This document shows positions 18,243 to 26,059 of a DNA stretch of 64,000 bases, piece by piece. How positions within the stretch are numbered: position 1 is the first letter of the stretch; every line of letters begins with the position of its first letter. Location of the stretch: the NCBI RefSeq assembly GCF_001306115.1, contig NZ_LGCL01000002.1, positions 172,822 through 236,821 of the forward strand. The letters are read 5' to 3'. Under the pieces are notes generated by a model. That model was not told the origin of the DNA. It saw nothing but the letters and a program-made list of their open reading frames with translations, and did not search any database. This DNA comes from Ornatilinea apprima (GTDB lineage: Bacteria; Chloroflexota; Anaerolineae; Anaerolineales; Anaerolineaceae). The position numbers were made by a program, and so were the translations under genes.

Positions 18243-18814
18243 CCCCAACAAACAGACTACGCATCCACCACATTCAGGCCTTCAGCCAGGTGAATGGGCC
18301 GGGAACGCGTACCGTGATCTGGACGCAGGGGTGCACGATCAACTGCCCGGGGTGTTTTAACCCCGAGACGCATTCGCTCACAGCCGGTAAATGGATTTCA
18401 ACCCATACAATTGCGCGCAAAATCCTTGACCGCCAAAACAAAATCGAAGGCATCACCATCAGCGGCGGCGAGCCGCTTCTGCAACTGGCAGAGCTTGCCC
18501 ACTTGCTGCGGCAAATCAAGTGTCAAGCCAGCCACCTTTCCATCATAGTATTCTCGGGTTACGCCTGGCCGCACATCCAATCGCTGCCAGGAGTAGAGCC
18601 GCTGCTGGAGCAAGTAGACGTGCTGATCGCCGGGCCGTTTGTGCAATCGCTTCGCGCCGCCCAACACCTGGCTGGCTCGTCCAACAAGACTTTCCATTTT
18701 CTAACCAACCGCTACCGCGCATCCAACTTTTTCTCCATCCCCCCTGCTGAGGTGATCATCGACGCCAACGGCAACTTACAATTTAGTGGAATTGACCCCC
18801 TCCAATGGAAATAA
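18239..18814 (+). CDS. Small radical SAM / 4Fe-4S activating-enzyme-like protein
   Basis: 191 residues, a short NrdG/PflA-like radical SAM protein. The cluster motif is GCTINCPGCFN (C-x4-C-x2-C rather than the common C-x3-C-x2-C), followed by a SAM-binding GGEP motif (ITISGGEPLLQ). At this length it resembles the minimal activases that install glycyl radicals, yet no glycyl-radical enzyme is nearby. Its placement between DUF2997 and the WD40 protein suggests a substrate within this cluster. It overlaps both neighbours (4 and 10 nt). Confidence 0.85.
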   Translation: MTPTNRLRIHHIQAFSQVNGPGTRTVIWTQGCTINCPGCFNPETHSLTAGKWISTHTIARKILDRQNKIEGITISGGEPLLQLAELAHLLRQIKCQASHLSIIVFSGYAWPHIQSLPGVEPLLEQVDVLIAGPFVQSLRAAQHLAGSSNKTFHFLTNRYRASNFFSIPPAEVIIDANGNLQFSGIDPLQWK

Positions 18815-21093
18815 CACCCGCTCCCCAGTATGACAATACAGAAGCGTTGCGGCAGTGCCTGCTTGGATCCGCTCCCGCCGATCATTTAGAGCCAGCAGAA
18901 CAGGTGGAGTTAATCTATCTCGGAATTGTCGCAAAACTCCAGGGACGCAGTGATGACACCGCTGCGGAAATCCTCACCCAGGCGGTTCTTGCCAATCCGC
19001 TACAACTCATTCGCAGTGAGGCACTCGCGGCATTGGGAACAATGGCAGCCGGGGGCCAGTTATCGGCCGCACGGGCGTTGTATGACCTGTACCTTCAACA
19101 CGACCTTTCAGCAGCCGGCGACCTGATCCACATCCGCGATATCCAGATTGACACACCAGAGTGGAAAGCGGCCTTTCTTCTGATGCAAGCAGATAAAGAC
19201 CAATTTCTGGCATTTGATCCGCATTACGCCCTTCTCAACGCGTACTTTGATCAGGCCGGTGCTCCCCAAAAAGCGCGCTTGATTCTCGCGGCCGAAAAAC
19301 ACAGCCTGACCGCATGGGCTTTGCTTTCACGCGCCCACGAACTGCGTATTCCAGAAGATTTTTCTCTCCTGGTGAAATATTTCCCCGGTTTTTCAGCGCA
19401 GGAAGAAAAGCTATTTTTTGATCGTGCGCAAACCTGGCTTTGCGAATCAGAGCCGCAACCGTATGTGGAACTCTTAACTGATCTGTGGTTTGAATACGAG
19501 CAAGCGCAGGCAGCCAACCTGATCCTTCGCTCCGGCCACAGGCCGCTGGACAATGACCGGAAAGCGCTCTTCCTCTTTCTCGCAGATGCCTGGACAGAAT
19601 ACGAAGAAACCGATTATGAGCACCGCCTGTTGGTTTCGGCATACCAGAAAGCCAGCCCCAGCCTGCGAAAACGCATCTTGCAGCAATCGCGCCAGAGCGG
19701 ACACGCGGATTGGATTCAACAAGTGTCGCAGCAAAACGCTCGCAAGTCATTGTGGTCGTCCGAACTGACCGACTCCGACTGGCAAGTGGTTGTTCAAGCA
19801 CTCACCAATCAAAAACGCTGGGCGGAGCTGTGGAAGTTGTCCACTCGCGGATCAGCAGTTTGGAGCAAAAAAATCCTAGAAGTTCTTAAATATGCTCAAT
19901 GGCATCCAGAGGCTGAATCGGAAAATCAAGAATACCAGCGCCTGCTTACGTTGTGCGAACAATGCTCCGACAACACCAGACGTTCTCCACTCCAACACGC
20001 ATCCAAACGATTCACAGACCGCGCCACCTGTCTGGCGATGCATACCGGCACGCAGACCATTGCTCTCGGTGGTGGCGCGGGAGAGATTTTTCTACACACC
20101 ATTGATTCATCAGATCCAGAGCCTGCACCAATCTCTCTCGGAAAAGTGCCGGGGACGCGTGCTCTACATTTTGATCCATCCGGCGCGTACCTGGCAGCCG
20201 CGGGCGGCGATCATCAGATCCGCATCATTGAGCTAAAACCGCGCCGCATCATCAAAACATTGGAGGGGCATACCAACCTGATCAAAGCTCTTGCCATCGA
20301 CACAACCGGCCGAATGATGTATAGCTGCGGCTTTGACGGCAGCCTATATTCCTGGCAGTTTCCTTCCGCGCCCGCGCCAGCACGGCTGTGGCAGTCCGCA
20401 CAGGAATTGCACACGTTAGCCATCAGCGGGGCTGGCCGTTTCTTGCTGACGGCTGGAGCAGATCACAATATTCGTATCTTCCAACTGCCTCAAGCCAACC
20501 TTGTCCGTGAGATTTCGGCGCATGAGGGAAGCGTCCACGCCTTAGCCGCGTCCCTGGGCGGTGAAATCGCGGTATCAGCCAGCACATCCGAGCCTGTTCT
20601 CAAAGTTTGGAATTACCTCAGCGGAAAGCTGCTCAACCAGATACAGATTCCCCTCTCCCTTTTGCCAGTCACCCATCTTCAGCTCATCGAAGAAGACCAG
20701 CATCTGGTGGTTGCCAGCGCCAGCGGAAAAATTGCCATCTACCACCTATCCAATGGAGAAGAAGTATTACCAGCCTGGCAGGCGCACACTCAGCGTGTGG
20801 CCGGTCTGCTTTTCAATCCGTTTAGAGCAGAATTAATCAGCCTGGGCGCTGAGGGCAATCTGATCCGCTGGGAGCTAAAAACCACTTTGCTGACGAGAAC
20901 TCCGCTGGCCGGGCTGACGCTTTCAGCTTTACCAGAGCTGGATCAATTTCTAAAGCATAGTGGGGTAGCCAGCCAGGAAAAGTGTTGGCTCGAATTGATC
21001 AAGGCGGGGATTTTGTATAATCACCGGCACGATATTGTCATCTCAGAAAGCCCCGCCATTTCGATCGGCGAATTTGACATCCAAATTGAATAA
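18805..21093 (+). CDS. Helical-solenoid plus WD40-repeat protein
   Basis: 762 residues. The first ~390 are helical and TPR/HEAT-like (repeated A/L-rich helical pairs, including AAEILTQAVLANPLQLIRSEALAALG). From about residue 400 there are six or seven WD40-type blades, for instance KTLEGHTNLIKALAIDTTGRMMYSCGFDGSLYSW and REISAHEGSVHALAAS. No signal peptide or membrane helix is seen. It is a likely scaffold for the Hsp70/DUF1257/DUF2997/radical SAM set, the final gene of that unit. The start overlaps the preceding stop by 10 nt. Confidence 0.85.
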   Translation: MEITPAPQYDNTEALRQCLLGSAPADHLEPAEQVELIYLGIVAKLQGRSDDTAAEILTQAVLANPLQLIRSEALAALGTMAAGGQLSAARALYDLYLQHDLSAAGDLIHIRDIQIDTPEWKAAFLLMQADKDQFLAFDPHYALLNAYFDQAGAPQKARLILAAEKHSLTAWALLSRAHELRIPEDFSLLVKYFPGFSAQEEKLFFDRAQTWLCESEPQPYVELLTDLWFEYEQAQAANLILRSGHRPLDNDRKALFLFLADAWTEYEETDYEHRLLVSAYQKASPSLRKRILQQSRQSGHADWIQQVSQQNARKSLWSSELTDSDWQVVVQALTNQKRWAELWKLSTRGSAVWSKKILEVLKYAQWHPEAESENQEYQRLLTLCEQCSDNTRRSPLQHASKRFTDRATCLAMHTGTQTIALGGGAGEIFLHTIDSSDPEPAPISLGKVPGTRALHFDPSGAYLAAAGGDHQIRIIELKPRRIIKTLEGHTNLIKALAIDTTGRMMYSCGFDGSLYSWQFPSAPAPARLWQSAQELHTLAISGAGRFLLTAGADHNIRIFQLPQANLVREISAHEGSVHALAASLGGEIAVSASTSEPVLKVWNYLSGKLLNQIQIPLSLLPVTHLQLIEEDQHLVVASASGKIAIYHLSNGEEVLPAWQAHTQRVAGLLFNPFRAELISLGAEGNLIRWELKTTLLTRTPLAGLTLSALPELDQFLKHSGVASQEKCWLELIKAGILYNHRHDIVISESPAISIGEFDIQIE

Positions 21094-21185
21094 TCAAACT
21101 TTGGAGAGCCGGAATGAACAGTGTGCGTTTTCACTGCCTTGCAGACCGGTATTTGAATTTGCCAGACAATTGATAGTCCGATTGC

Positions 21186-21214
21186 TTGACATTCCGCACA
21201 TCACTCCTTAAAAT
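21186..21214 (+). promoter_or_regulatory. Sigma-70-type promoter of the glycine cleavage operon
   Basis: TTGACA (21186-21191) and TAAAAT (21209-21214) are separated by exactly 17 nt, a near-consensus housekeeping promoter. Transcription would start near 21221, just before the riboswitch. Confidence 0.85.
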
Positions 21215-21238
21215 CAAAGACGTAAAGAATATTTTATG

Positions 21239-21413
21239 GTGATGGGGAAGAGACCGTCGATCACGGCACCGAAGGGGCAAACTCTGAGTCTGGCAACTCA
21301 GGGCGAATCTCTCAGGTAAAAGGACCCTGTTATCAAACCCCTCTGGAAAGTCGAAAGACACCGAAGGTGCAAACCCCACGATCGGGGTGAATCTCTCAGG
21401 TCAGCGACAGAGG
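21239..21413 (+). promoter_or_regulatory. Tandem glycine riboswitch
   Basis: Two glycine aptamers lie in series. The first (about 21243-21330) has the conserved GAGACCG, CACCGAAGGGGCAAACTC and GAATCTCTCAGGTAAAAGGAC segments. The second (about 21338-21413) has ACACCGAAGGTGCAAACCCC and GGTGAATCTCTCAGGT, closed by a CCTCTG/CAGAGG P1 stem. Together with the gcv genes downstream the assignment is firm. The last bases of the second P1 stem (21412-21413) are also the first bases of the terminator stem, so glycine binding would weaken the terminator and switch expression on. Confidence 0.96.
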
Positions 21414-21449
21414 CACACGCCGGTGTTCTGCGTGCGCCGTTCTTTTTTT
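21412..21449 (+). terminator. Riboswitch-controlled terminator
   Basis: A 9-bp stem GGCACACGC/GCGTGCGCC (21412-21420 with 21430-21438, one G-U pair) is followed by a seven-T run. It lies before the gcvH start and overlaps the second aptamer's P1 by two bases, so it is the expression platform. The region 21094-21492 holds only this, the riboswitch and its promoter. Confidence 0.85.
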
Positions 21450-21492
21450 AATCTAACCAGTTCAATTTAACATCACACAGAAGGAGAATAAT

Positions 21493-21885
21493 ATGAAAAT
21501 ACCAGGTGAATTGAAATACACAAAAGGTGACGAATGGGTGAAAGTGGAAGGCAATATTGCCACTATCGGCATTACCGATTACGCGCAGGACCATCTTTCT
21601 GATGTAGTTTTTGTTGAGATCTCCGTTTCAGTGGATGATATGGTCAAAGCCGGGACCACAGTGGCGACCCTCGAATCCGTCAAAGCTGCCGCGGACGTTA
21701 ACGCACCTGTTTCCGGAAAAGTAGTCGAAGTCAATGAAGGGCTTGCTGATGCCCCAGATACAGTCAACAGCGATCCTTATGCCGGTGCCTGGATGCTCAA
21801 AGTAGAAATGAGTGCTCCAGCTGAGCTGGATGCCCTGATGGATGCTGCCGCTTACGAAAAGTATTGCGAGGAGCGCGAAAGCTAA
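21493..21885 (+). CDS. gcvH: Glycine cleavage system H protein
   Basis: 130 residues, full length for GcvH. It carries the methylamine group on lipoyl-lysine between the P, T and L proteins. The lipoylation site is the Lys in ATLESVKAAADVNAP (about residue 64). KYTKGDEWV at the start and the SDPYAGAWMLKVE C-terminal segment are typical. AAGGAG precedes the ATG. The stop and the next start overlap as TAATG. Confidence 0.97.
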   Translation: MKIPGELKYTKGDEWVKVEGNIATIGITDYAQDHLSDVVFVEISVSVDDMVKAGTTVATLESVKAAADVNAPVSGKVVEVNEGLADAPDTVNSDPYAGAWMLKVEMSAPAELDALMDAAAYEKYCEERES

Positions 21886-23234
21886 TGTTTACTCCACACA
21901 CCGAGAAGGAACGAGCAGAAATGCTCAAAACAATCGGGGTGGACAAGATCGAAGACCTTTTCACGGATGTTCCTGAAAAGGTTCGCTTCCCAAAATTGGA
22001 CTTACCAGAAGCGCTTTCAGAAATGGAAGCGCTCCAACAAGTCCGAGAACTGGCCAGTGCAAACGAATCAGCCCAAGACCTGGCTTGTTTTTTGGGCGCC
22101 GGCGCTTATCATCATTACACACCAGCCGCTGTAGACAACTTGCTGCGAAGGGGTGAATTCTATACCGCTTACACGCCTTACCAGCCCGAGGTTTCGCAGG
22201 GTACGCTTCAGGCTATTTTTGAGTTTCAAAGCCTGATCGCCGGCCTGACGGGCATGGAAGTAACCAATGCCAGCCACTATGATGGCGCAACCGCCGTGGC
22301 AGAAGCAGGCATCATGGCCTTCCATCATTTCCGCGGAAAACGCACAAAATTCATTGCCTCTCCTGCTCTCAACCCACAATATCGAGATGTGTTATGCACC
22401 TATGTATGTGGAATGGGAGGTGCGCAAGTCATTACACCGAATCTTGAATCGCCGTTGTCAGATCCGGCAGATCTTCTCTCCCTGGTTGATGACCAGACTG
22501 CTCTGGTGGTCGTCCAATATCCCGATTTCTTCGGCCGTATTTTTGATTATTCTGCAATTGCAGAAAAAGTCCACGAAGCTGGGGCGTTATTGGCGGTCGC
22601 GGTTAATCCGCTTTCTCTCGGTCTGCTTAAGCCCCCGGGCGAATTCGGCGCGGACATTGTGATTGGAGAAGGCCAATCATTGGGGCTGCCGCTTTCCTAT
22701 GGCGGTCCGTATCTGGGGCTTTTCTCCACCCGAAAGGAGCTGGTTCGCAAAGTAGCTGGCCGCCTGGTTGGCGAAACTGAAGACAAAAACGGAAATCGTG
22801 GATACGTGCTCACCCTCACCGCGCGCGAGCAGCATATTCGCCGCGAAAAAGCCACCTCTAACATTTGCACCAACCAGGGGCTTATGGCGCTAGCCGCGGC
22901 CATTTACCTGAGTTTGTTGGGCAAAAACGGCTTGCGAAAAGTGGCTGAATTGTGCTACCACAAAGCCCACTATGCCGCCAAAAAAATCAACCAGATCAAA
23001 GGCTTCAAAGTGCTGGTAGATTCTCCCTTCTTCAATGAATTCATAGTCGAAACCCCCATCCCGGTGGATGAACTCAACCTGTACCTGCTCGACCAGGGAA
23101 TCCTGGGCGGGTATGATCTGAAGAAAGCCTACCCCAACATGAAAAACGCTATGCTGGTCGCAGTAACCGAGATGAATTCGCGCGGCGAAATCGACCTGCT
23201 CTGCGATGTTCTCCGGGAGGTCAGCCATGCGTGA
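21885..23234 (+). CDS. gcvPA: Glycine dehydrogenase (decarboxylating) subunit 1
   Basis: 449 residues, the usual size of the N-terminal half of split P protein. It begins MFTPHTEKERAEMLKTIGVDKIEDLFTDVPE and contains FLGAGAYHHYTPAAVDNL, NASHYDGATAVAEA and the TSNICTNQGL segment, all typical. With GcvPB it decarboxylates glycine and loads H protein. The start ATG overlaps the gcvH stop; an upstream in-frame ATG (21864) lies inside gcvH and was not chosen. Confidence 0.96.
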   Translation: MFTPHTEKERAEMLKTIGVDKIEDLFTDVPEKVRFPKLDLPEALSEMEALQQVRELASANESAQDLACFLGAGAYHHYTPAAVDNLLRRGEFYTAYTPYQPEVSQGTLQAIFEFQSLIAGLTGMEVTNASHYDGATAVAEAGIMAFHHFRGKRTKFIASPALNPQYRDVLCTYVCGMGGAQVITPNLESPLSDPADLLSLVDDQTALVVVQYPDFFGRIFDYSAIAEKVHEAGALLAVAVNPLSLGLLKPPGEFGADIVIGEGQSLGLPLSYGGPYLGLFSTRKELVRKVAGRLVGETEDKNGNRGYVLTLTAREQHIRREKATSNICTNQGLMALAAAIYLSLLGKNGLRKVAELCYHKAHYAAKKINQIKGFKVLVDSPFFNEFIVETPIPVDELNLYLLDQGILGGYDLKKAYPNMKNAMLVAVTEMNSRGEIDLLCDVLREVSHA

Positions 23235-24690
23235 GCCAACCATTTACGAAATGTCATCCCCTGGCCGGCAGGGAGTGCGCTACCCCGATCCGGATGTTCC
23301 CACCACGCCCTTGCCTGAAGGACTGGTGCGAGAGACGCTGCCCCTGCCAGAACTTTCAGAACTGGACGTAGTCCGCCATTACACCAATATCTCGAAAAAG
23401 AATTACTCCATCGACTCCGGCTTCTATCCTTTAGGGTCATGCACCATGAAATACAACCCGAAAGTGAATGAAGAAGCCGCCCGCCTGCCTGGGTTTGCAT
23501 TCACGCATCCGCTCCAACCCACCGAAACCATTCAAGGCAACCTGGCATTGATGTTTGAGCTGCAGCAGTGGCTGGCCGAAATCAGTGGATTTGACGCAAT
23601 CAGCCTGCAGCCAGCCGCCGGCGCGCAAGGAGAATTCTCTGGCGTTATGACCATTCGCGCCTACCATCTCCACCGCGGCGACTCGCAGCGCAAGAAAATG
23701 CTCATCCCCGATTCAGCGCACGGTACCAACCCCGCGACGGCTTCCATGTGCGGGTTTGAAACAGTGGCCATTCCCACCGATGAAAAAGGCAATGTTGACC
23801 TGGCCGCCCTGAAAGCAGCCTGTGATGACACCCTGGCGGGAATTATGCTGACGAACCCCAACACGCTGGGGCTGTTTGAACAGGGTATTATCGAAGCGAT
23901 TGAAATTGTGCATCAGGCTGGTGGGTTGGTTTACGGAGACGGCGCGAATCTAAACGCTTTGCTGGGTATCGCGCGCCCGGGTGACCTGGGAATTGACGTG
24001 ATGCATTTCAACCTGCATAAAACATTCTCTACCCCGCACGGAGGTGGCGGACCTGGATCTGGTCCCATCGGCGTTAAGCAGCACCTTGCGCCCTTTATCC
24101 CCGGTCCCGTGGTGACGGTGGTTGAAGAAGGAAGTCAAGATGTTCCACCCTTGTTCGGCTTCACCATGCCAGAGCACTCCATTGGCCGCGTGAAATCCTT
24201 CTTTGGAAACTTCGCGATGATGGTGCGCGCCTATGTCTATATCAGCATGCACGGCCCAGATGGTCTCCGCACAATTTCTGAAAACGCGGTATTGAACGCG
24301 AACTATGTGCGCGCATTGGTTAATGGGGTCTATCATGTGCCTTACGACCGCATCTGTATGCACGAATTTGTTGCAGAAGGTCATTGGAATGAAGCCCCCG
24401 AAGTCAGCGCTTTGGATATTGCCAAACGTCTGATCGATTACAACTTCCACCCACCCACAAACTACTTCCCGCTCATCGTTCACGAAGCATTGATGATAGA
24501 GCCAACTGAGACGGAATCCAAACAAACGCTGGACCGCTTCGCGGACGCGCTGCTCAAGATTGCCGAGGAAGCGAAAAACGAACCCGCGCTGTTGAAAGAC
24601 GCGCCGCATAACACCCCGGTGGGCCGCCTTAACGAAGTCAAAGCTGCCAAAGACCTGATTCTGTGTTCCTGCGATCTTCCTTACGGCTAA
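23227..24690 (+). CDS. gcvPB: Glycine dehydrogenase (decarboxylating) subunit 2
   Basis: 487 residues, the PLP-binding half of split P protein. The PLP lysine is in NLHKTFSTPHGGGGPGSGP. Other motifs are YPLGSCTMKYNPK and QPAAGAQGEFSG. The start at 23227 follows GGGAGG at good spacing and overlaps the gcvPA stop by 8 nt. The aminomethyltransferase gene gcvT is not in this operon or elsewhere in the window. Confidence 0.96.
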   Translation: MREPTIYEMSSPGRQGVRYPDPDVPTTPLPEGLVRETLPLPELSELDVVRHYTNISKKNYSIDSGFYPLGSCTMKYNPKVNEEAARLPGFAFTHPLQPTETIQGNLALMFELQQWLAEISGFDAISLQPAAGAQGEFSGVMTIRAYHLHRGDSQRKKMLIPDSAHGTNPATASMCGFETVAIPTDEKGNVDLAALKAACDDTLAGIMLTNPNTLGLFEQGIIEAIEIVHQAGGLVYGDGANLNALLGIARPGDLGIDVMHFNLHKTFSTPHGGGGPGSGPIGVKQHLAPFIPGPVVTVVEEGSQDVPPLFGFTMPEHSIGRVKSFFGNFAMMVRAYVYISMHGPDGLRTISENAVLNANYVRALVNGVYHVPYDRICMHEFVAEGHWNEAPEVSALDIAKRLIDYNFHPPTNYFPLIVHEALMIEPTETESKQTLDRFADALLKIAEEAKNEPALLKDAPHNTPVGRLNEVKAAKDLILCSCDLPYG

Positions 24691-24710
24691 AAGACTCTGA
24701 TTCCAACCTC

Positions 24711-24750
24711 AAGCCCGGCCCAACCAAGGCCGGGCTTATCGTTTTATTTT
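24711..24750 (+). terminator. Terminator of the gcv operon
   Basis: A 10-bp stem AAGCCCGGCC/GGCCGGGCTT (24711-24720 with 24728-24737) is followed by a T-rich stretch. Confidence 0.9.
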
Positions 24751-24753
24751 GAT

Positions 24754-24782
24754 TTGACATCTATTCCTTTTTTGGATATATA
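24754..24782 (+). promoter_or_regulatory. Sigma-70-type promoter before the metallophosphoesterase gene
   Basis: TTGACA (24754-24759), 17-nt spacer, TATATA (24777-24782), placed 29 nt before the start codon. Confidence 0.75.
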
Positions 24783-24810
24783 TTGAGTACTCATGAATTA
24801 CAGGTGAACC

Positions 24811-25956
24811 ATGGAATCCATCAAACCGAAAGATTTTCGTTCCGTTAAAAATTTTCCCGGCACCACAGGCAACGATCTCGATGTGGTGCTGCATCGCTTT
24901 GCGAAAATCCAGGACATTAACTCATTACTTCTGGCCGCTCTGCTATTCTTACTGGCATACCTGCTCAATCTCGGTAATATAACCAACGCAGCGCTGTTGT
25001 TCACATTCTTTATACTCGATTGGATAATGCTTTGGTCACTACCGCGAGCCGGTCTATCGTATGGACCGCCAAAACCACCGCTGGTTATTCTTGCGCTTGG
25101 ACGCATTATCTTAAACTTCATTCCCGCCCCCTGGAATTGGGTCGCGCAAATGGTTGGCGCGATGTTGGTAATTTATGGTTTTTGGGTGGAACCGCATTTC
25201 ATCCGGTTCGGAGTTCAAAAACTGAGCAGCCCCAAAATAAAATCCTCCCGGCCGATACGAATTCTTCATCTGGCTGATCTGCATGTGGAGCGAATCACTT
25301 ACCGCGAAAAGCAGCTCAACCGCATGGTCGAACAGTTAAAACCCGACCTGATCTTATTTTCCGGCGATATCCTCAACCTCTCTTACCTCAAAGATGATCT
25401 GGCCTGGCGTTCAGCCCGTGAGATCATGGAAAAATGGAAAGCGCCATACGGCACATACCTTGTAACCGGCAGCCCTGCAGTTGACCTGGAAGAAAACTTT
25501 CCAAAAATTATTGAAGGACTGCCAATCACCTGGCTGAATGATCAAACAGCCGAAGTGGATATAGAAGGCACCCGGCTGCAAATCATTGGGCTGACATGCA
25601 CCCACAAGCCGTTTGAAGACGCTCCCCGCCTGGAGAAAATCATCAGCCCGCAAAACGGAAGTTTTTCCATCCTTCTCCACCACAGCCCAGACTTAGCCCC
25701 CGACGCTGCCCTTCATCAAATCGACTTACACTTGGCCGGCCACACCCACGGAGGCCAGGTTCGCCTACCCTGGTACGGCGCGATTGTTACCGGCTCATTG
25801 TATGGCAAGCAGTTTGAAGCGGGACGCTACCACCTGGATCAGACGACTCTCTACGTGAGCCGGGGCATCGGGCTGGAAGGGGCCGGCGCTCCGCGCGTGC
25901 GCTTCCTTTGCCCCCCAGAAATTACTCTTTGGGAACTTTCTGGCAGCGACCAATAA
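24811..25956 (+). CDS. Membrane-anchored metallophosphoesterase with altered GNH motif
   Basis: 381 residues. Hydrophobic segments at about residues 38-75 and 88-130 anchor it. A calcineurin-like phosphoesterase domain of the YkuE type follows from about residue 148: D-x-H in HLADLHVE, G-D in LFSGDILN, LLHHSPD, and GHTHGGQ. The GN-H-D/E motif expected between the second and fourth motifs is replaced by VTGSPAVDLEEN, removing the Asn metal ligand and the catalytic His. The C-terminal SRGIGLEGAGAPRVRFLCPPEITLWEL is otherwise typical. It may have weak or no hydrolase activity, or bind substrate only. Confidence 0.85.
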   Translation: MESIKPKDFRSVKNFPGTTGNDLDVVLHRFAKIQDINSLLLAALLFLLAYLLNLGNITNAALLFTFFILDWIMLWSLPRAGLSYGPPKPPLVILALGRIILNFIPAPWNWVAQMVGAMLVIYGFWVEPHFIRFGVQKLSSPKIKSSRPIRILHLADLHVERITYREKQLNRMVEQLKPDLILFSGDILNLSYLKDDLAWRSAREIMEKWKAPYGTYLVTGSPAVDLEENFPKIIEGLPITWLNDQTAEVDIEGTRLQIIGLTCTHKPFEDAPRLEKIISPQNGSFSILLHHSPDLAPDAALHQIDLHLAGHTHGGQVRLPWYGAIVTGSLYGKQFEAGRYHLDQTTLYVSRGIGLEGAGAPRVRFLCPPEITLWELSGSDQ

Positions 25957-25975
25957 CCAAACCCACGTAGAAAAT

Positions 25976-26010
25976 AAAAAGCGGTTCCTCTCCCAAGGGA
26001 CCGCTTTTTT
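25976..26010. terminator. Bidirectional terminator, metallophosphoesterase / alaS
   Basis: The stem AAAAAGCGGTTCC with GGGACCGCTTTTTT (25976-25988 and 25997-26010; one G-U pair) has a short loop and A/T runs on both sides, between converging genes. Confidence 0.9.
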
Positions 26011-26059
26011 CTTGCCTCTTTGAACCGGCGCAGCCAAAGAAGCAGATAGATTCCAGTAC

